Shown: in pieces, positions 61,644 to 64,000 of the stretch
Position numbering within the stretch: the stretch's first letter is position 1
How the letters are laid out: the number at the start of each line of letters is the position of its first letter
NCBI RefSeq assembly: GCF_014596445.1
Contig: NZ_MECL01000126.1
Span: 17,341 to 81,340 of the forward strand
DNA from: Streptomyces sp. CBMA29
GTDB taxonomy: Bacteria; Actinomycetota; Actinomycetes; Streptomycetales; Streptomycetaceae
Direction: 5' to 3'
Length of the DNA: 64,000 nt
Translations under genes and position numbers: made by a program
The notes under the pieces: generated by a model
What the model saw: only the letters and a program-made list of their open reading frames with translations
What the model was told of the DNA's origin: nothing
The model's database searches: none

Positions 61644-63149
61644 GTGGACACCGACACGCGTGACGACACGGCCCCCCGACCCCGGGGGGTGTTCCGTACC
61701 AAGAGCATCGAACAGTCGATCGCGGACACCGAGGATCCGGAACACGGCCTGCGCAAGGAGCTGTCCGCGCTCGACCTGATCGTCTACGGGGTCGGCGTCA
61801 TCGTCGGCACCGGCATCTTCGTGGTCACCGGCTCGGTCGCCAAGGACTACGCGGGGCCCGCCGTCGCGCTCGCCTTCGTCGTCTCCGCGATCGTCTGCGG
61901 CCTCGCCGGGCTCTGCTACGCCGAATTCGCCTCGACCGTGCCGGTCGCCGGATCGGCGTACACCTTCAGCTACGCCTCCATCGGCGAACTGCCCGCCTGG
62001 ATCATCGGCTGGGACCTGATCCTCGAACTGGCGCTGGGCGCGGGCGTGGTGGCGGGCGGCTGGTCCGGCTACATGGCCAATCTGCTGTCGCACTTCGGCA
62101 TCGACATCCCCAAGGTCCTCACCCACGACGGCGGCGGTTTCGGCTTCGACCTGCTGGCCGCGGTGCTCGTGCTGGTGCTCACCGGCATCGTGATGGCCGG
62201 AATGAAGCTGTCCGCGCGGGTCACCACACTGATCGTCGCCGTCAAGGTGACCGTGGTGCTGCTGGTGATCTTCGCCGGGCTGTTCTTCATCACCGGCAGC
62301 AACTACCACCCGTTCCTGCCGGGGTCGAAGGCCAACACCGGCAGCGGCTCCGACCTGCACGCGCCGCTGGTGCAGATCATCTTCGGGTTCACCCCGTCAT
62401 CGTTCGGCGTGATGGGCGTCTTCTCCGCCGCCGCCGTGGTCTTCTTCGCCTTCATCGGCTTCGACATCGTCGCCACCGCCGCCGAGGAGACCAAGAAGCC
62501 GCAGCGGGACATGCCGCGCGGCATCCTCGGCTCGCTGGTGATCTGCACCGTGCTGTACGTGGCGGTCTCGCTCGTCGTCACCGGCATGCAGAAGTACTCG
62601 GAGCTGGACACCACCGCACCGCTGGCGTCCGCCTTCAAGTCCGTCGGCGCGCCCTTCTGGTCCGGCCTGATCAGCTTCGGCGCGGCCGTCGGCCTGACCT
62701 CCGTGGTGATGATCCTGCTGATGGGCCAGACCCGGGTGTTCTTCGCGATGAGCCGCGACGGGCTGCTGCCGCGCGCCTTCTCCCAGGTGCACCCGAAGTT
62801 CGGCACTCCCTACCGCACCACGGTGCTGCTCGGCGTGATCGTCGCGCTGATCGCCGGATTCTTCACCGTCGGCGAGCTGGAGGAGATGGTCAACGTCGGG
62901 ACGCTCTTCGCGTTCGTCGTCGTCGCCATCGGCGTCGTCGTGCTCCGCCGCACGCGCCCCGACCTGCCGCGCGCCTTCCGCGCCCCCTGGGTCCCCGTCC
63001 TGCCGGTGGCCTCGGTGTGCGCGTCCCTGTGGCTGATGCTCAACCTCAGCGTGGAGACCTGGCTCCGGTTCGCCGGATGGATGGTGATCGGCTTCGTCAT
63101 CTACTTCGGCTACGGCCGCTCCCACAGCAGGCTGGGCCGCGGGCGCTAG
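61644..63149 (+). CDS. APC-family amino acid permease
   Basis: A 501-residue transporter with about twelve membrane helices and a ~45-residue cytoplasmic N-terminus. The family's unwound first helix shows GVGVIVGTGIFVVTG, and FAFIGFDIVATAAEETKKPQ (near 275-295) is typical of cationic amino acid transporter (CAT/YfnA-like) members. It probably imports a cationic or small neutral amino acid by proton symport. GTG 61644 has GGAGG seven bases upstream; GTG 61638 is only one base from it. The next gene starts immediately after its stop. Substrate not determined. Confidence 0.9.
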   Translation: MDTDTRDDTAPRPRGVFRTKSIEQSIADTEDPEHGLRKELSALDLIVYGVGVIVGTGIFVVTGSVAKDYAGPAVALAFVVSAIVCGLAGLCYAEFASTVPVAGSAYTFSYASIGELPAWIIGWDLILELALGAGVVAGGWSGYMANLLSHFGIDIPKVLTHDGGGFGFDLLAAVLVLVLTGIVMAGMKLSARVTTLIVAVKVTVVLLVIFAGLFFITGSNYHPFLPGSKANTGSGSDLHAPLVQIIFGFTPSSFGVMGVFSAAAVVFFAFIGFDIVATAAEETKKPQRDMPRGILGSLVICTVLYVAVSLVVTGMQKYSELDTTAPLASAFKSVGAPFWSGLISFGAAVGLTSVVMILLMGQTRVFFAMSRDGLLPRAFSQVHPKFGTPYRTTVLLGVIVALIAGFFTVGELEEMVNVGTLFAFVVVAIGVVVLRRTRPDLPRAFRAPWVPVLPVASVCASLWLMLNLSVETWLRFAGWMVIGFVIYFGYGRSHSRLGRGR

Positions 63150-63782
63150 GTGCAGCCGACGAGCACGGTACCGGCGGCGCGGCCGGCCGTACCGGTGGCC
63201 GTGCCCGCGGTCGCCCCCGGCCGCCGCGACCGGCGCTACCGGTCGTGGCTGGCCGCGCTGCTCGCGGTGCTCACCGTCCTGCTGCGCCTGCCGTCCTTCG
63301 CCCGCCCGGTCTGGAATCCCGACGAGGGCTATCTGGCCGTCCAGGCGCGGCTGCTGGCGCACGGCGGGGTGCTGTACGACACGGTGGTCGACCGCAAGCC
63401 GCCACTGCTGCCGTGGCTGTACCAGGGGCTCTTCGCGGTCTTCGGCGACGGCTCGCTGTGGCCGCCGCGCACGGCCGCGCTGCTGGCGCACCTGGCGACC
63501 GCGCTGCTGCTGGCCGCGATCGCCCGCCGCCGCTGGGGCGACCGCTCGGGGGCGACGGCGGGCGCGGGCTACCTGCTGCTGTCGGTCGGCCTCGCCCCCG
63601 AGGACAGCCTGGCGGCCACCTTCGAGGTCTTCATACTCCCGTGGACGGCCGCCGCCGTCTGGTGCGCCGACCGGTCCCGCTGGGGACTGGCGGGCGTGGC
63701 CGTGGCGGGCGCGGCCCTGACCAAGCAGACCGGCGCGGTGATACTGCTCCCGGTGGCCTGGACGCTGTGGCGGGCGGCGCGG
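63150..63782 (+). CDS. GT39-like membrane glycosyltransferase (3'-truncated by assembly artefact)
   Basis: A frame from GTG 63150, directly after the permease TAG, encodes an Ala/Arg-rich start, a membrane helix (WLAALLAVLTVLLRLPSF), then NPDEGYLAVQARLLAHGGVL and DRKPPLLPWLYQGLFAVFG. The Asp-Glu pair after the first helix and the lumen-like DRKPPL loop are typical of family-39/PMT_2-type glycosyltransferases using lipid-linked sugar donors. More hydrophobic segments follow. About 211 codons are trustworthy; a full member is usually 450-600 residues. The frame then enters adapter and poly-G sequence, so the end is missing from this assembly, not from the organism. Confidence 0.75.
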
Positions 63783-63892
<110 letters not shown>

Positions 63893-64000
63893 GGCGAGCC
63901 AGAGGCGGATCTCGGCGCCGCCGAGGACGCTGCGGCCGACGGCGAGGTCACCGCCGGTGGATTCGGCGACGCGGCGGACGATGTCGAGGCCGAGGCCGGT
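63893..64000 (-). CDS. sensor histidine kinase fragment (chimeric join)
   Basis: Read from 64000 downwards, the minus strand encodes TGLGLDIVRRVAESTGGDLA followed by VGRSVLGGAEIRLWLA. This is the G2 box and last strand of a histidine-kinase HATPase domain, near the protein's C-terminus. It has the opposite orientation to the GT39-like gene and is separated from it only by adapter and poly-G sequence. Its true genomic distance from the rest of the window is unknown. Confidence 0.7.

Overview
The window is Streptomyces-like chromosomal DNA: very high G+C, strong GC3 bias, frequent GTG starts, ATGA/GTGA stop-start overlaps, and a gene order (arcA-arcB ... HTH-murA, acnA, ngcEFG, rok7B7, xylFGH, dxs) that I recognise from S. 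coelicolor. Function names rest on motifs and family knowledge read by eye; no database search was run.

Left part (1-29.2 kb), chromosomal metabolism. A sugar-ABC binding protein diverges from a GntR-SDR-FAH-UxuA sugar-acid operon, with two candidate GntR operators between them. DUF2785 and DUF1697 genes, an ATPase/MazG-like pair, an F420-type oxidoreductase and mmuM follow. A 187-bp MITE-like palindromic element lies just upstream of hen1-pnkp, the two-gene RNA end-repair operon. An NAD-kinase-like/SPFH operon diverges from arcA-arcB. Genes at 20.5-28.0 kb fit CoA-dependent anthranilate (2-aminobenzoate) degradation: CoA ligase, monooxygenase/reductase fusion, enoyl-CoA hydratase, acyl-CoA dehydrogenase, Rid protein and a PaaX-type regulator. 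A talarate/galactarate-type dehydratase closes this part.

Middle part (29.4-42.4 kb), a decayed integrated element. It is bounded by a 17-bp direct repeat (30078-30094 and 42348-42364) that is the 3' end of the HTH-murA gene, with candidate integrase arm sites inside each end. It holds a 2104-residue secreted RHS/YD-repeat protein ending in a NucA/NucB-type DNase domain, a DUF6924-like gene, remnants of IS701- and IS1380-type transposases, an excisionase-like ORF without a start codon, and two wrecked tyrosine integrases. The element therefore appears unable to move by itself. A deleted and frameshifted mycothiol-dependent maleylpyruvate isomerase gene lies just outside its left end.

Right part (42.3-63.8 kb), core and carbon-uptake genes. 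An HTH-MurA fusion has a palindrome at its promoter. Next come a lipoprotein, a methyltransferase/membrane-protein pair, and acnA behind an iron-box-like site. The GlcNAc/chitobiose transporter ngcEFG has a DasR-like site. The ROK regulator rok7B7, xylFGH, dxs, an APC permease and a GT39-like gene follow. Both sugar operons carry a perfect hairpin directly after the binding-protein gene.

The last ~220 bases are an assembly artefact. The GT39 gene runs into the first 12 bases of an Illumina adapter, then a poly-G tract, then the end of an unrelated sensor-kinase gene.
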